Below, piece after piece: positions 63,816-64,000 of a stretch of DNA of 64,000 bases (the stretch's first letter is position 1; the number at the start of each line of letters is the position of its first letter). The notes below the pieces were generated by a model. That model had not been told where the DNA came from. It did not search any database and saw nothing but the letters and a program-made list of their open reading frames with translations. The position numbers were made by a program, and so were the translations under genes. Location: the NCBI GenBank assembly GCA_016708125.1, contig JADJGF010000001.1:4439072-4503071 (forward strand). The letters run 5' to 3'. The DNA is from Ignavibacteriota bacterium. Its GTDB lineage: Bacteria; Bacteroidota; Ignavibacteria; Ignavibacteriales; Melioribacteraceae.

Positions 63816-64000
63816 TGACTAAAGCTATCTTTATCAAAAACCAAAAACGGATCCAATCTGACTTTTACCTCACATGTTTTACTCAAAGTAAATAAATGCC
63901 CTGCACACCAATACATAGAATTTGGAACGGGTAATGTTAAAAGAATTTGAAATACTTTTTTACTTGATTTAAGAATTTCATGCATTTTTGAAATTGAGAT
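63812..64000 (-). CDS. Hypothetical protein, partial at the window edge
   Basis: At least 62 codons (ISISKMHEILKSSKKVFQIL then LTLPVPNSMYWCAGHLFTLS and DPFLVFDKDSFSQ). It ends in TGA that overlaps the next gene's ATG. It may start outside the window or at the ATG at 63985. Not recognised. Confidence 0.6.
   Translation of the reverse strand: MSISKMHEILKSSKKVFQILLTLPVPNSMYWCAGHLFTLSKTCEVKVRLDPFLVFDKDSFSQ

Larger units (their letters stand above)
18596..64000 (-). other. Integron gene-cassette array (41 attC sites, continues past the window)
   Basis: Forty complete cassettes plus a partial one, each consisting of a minus-strand gene, a small operon or a non-coding body followed on its left by an attC site. 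The sites share inverse core RYYYAAC and core GTTRRRY ends, complementary arms CAAATaACCCG / CGGGTTgATTTG with one extra base, and mostly a common 220-240 bp interior. Genes are different from cassette to cassette while attC is conserved, the hallmark of a sedentary chromosomal integron. Since genes read leftward and their attC lies at their 3' side, the integrase and attI are expected to the right of 64,000. No integrase gene is present in the window. Confidence 0.93.

Noticed and set aside
18596..64000. CRISPR array
   Set aside because: Repeats are about 220 bp, imperfect and separated by whole genes; no cas genes, and spacers are unique coding units instead of short unique sequences.
18596..64000. 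MITE or transposon family spread between genes
   Set aside because: The repeats occur once per gene in fixed orientation and position at gene 3' ends, and lack target duplications; the asymmetric extra base in the arms fits attC.

Overview
The window looks like a piece of an AT-rich genome from the Ignavibacteria/Bacteroidota lineage. This is inferred from the 'NYPNPFNP' type IX secretion sorting tails, the korAB ferredoxin oxidoreductase, the many Gln/Cys-ended signal peptides and an Ignavibacteria-like gene set. It has two very different halves.

Positions 1-16,110 are ordinary chromosome with intact, tightly packed core genes: pepA-nrnA, nadE-dsbD-korA-korB, a PspC/DUF5668 pair, an MGMT-like gene, prfB with its programmed frameshift, an AtuA-type pair, pcm-miaA, a UPF0316 protein, then tRNA-Gly(GCC) and tRNA-Cys(GCA). 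Positions 16,110-18,600 are a scar: a low-information stretch, the 3' half of an AvcD-like deaminase pseudogene, and a decayed insertion sequence with three frameshifts in its transposase.

Positions 18,596-64,000 are one continuous integron gene-cassette array. I count 41 attC sites, most 220-240 bp long. Each has 5'-TAAC...GTTA-3' core ends and complementary CAAATaACCCG / CGGGTTgATTTG arms with one unpaired base, and most separate one minus-strand gene or small operon from the next. Nearly all genes read right to left with their stop codon at or inside the R'' core of their own attC. The integrase and attI should therefore lie to the right, beyond base 64,000, and the left end is the old, eroded end. 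The homogeneous attC family resembles that of sedentary chromosomal integrons such as the Vibrio superintegron.

The cassette cargo falls into groups: six toxin-antitoxin modules (BrnT/RHH twice, HepT-MntA, ParE/Phd, PIN/VapB-like, HigB-HigA); a TIR-STAND-TPR protein likely to act in phage defence; many secreted proteins, lipoproteins and barrels, two with T9SS tails; small membrane proteins; and a few enzymes (HD hydrolase, SAM methyltransferase, gamma-glutamylcyclotransferase-like, RBBP9/YdeN hydrolase). The outstanding item is a 5.6-kb multigene cassette (31,460-37,105). It carries a regulator, two double-glycine-leader peptides with GxxxG motifs, a C39-peptidase ABC exporter, an HlyD-type adaptor and a novel HExxH-plus-barrel protein, which together look like a complete two-peptide bacteriocin system in one mobile cassette.

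Two other patterns stand out. The centre of the attC sites holds a hairpin whose stem sequence differs between sites while staying self-complementary. Three non-coding cassette bodies of almost identical length (338, 338, 340 bp) are conserved in sequence but carry no reading frame.
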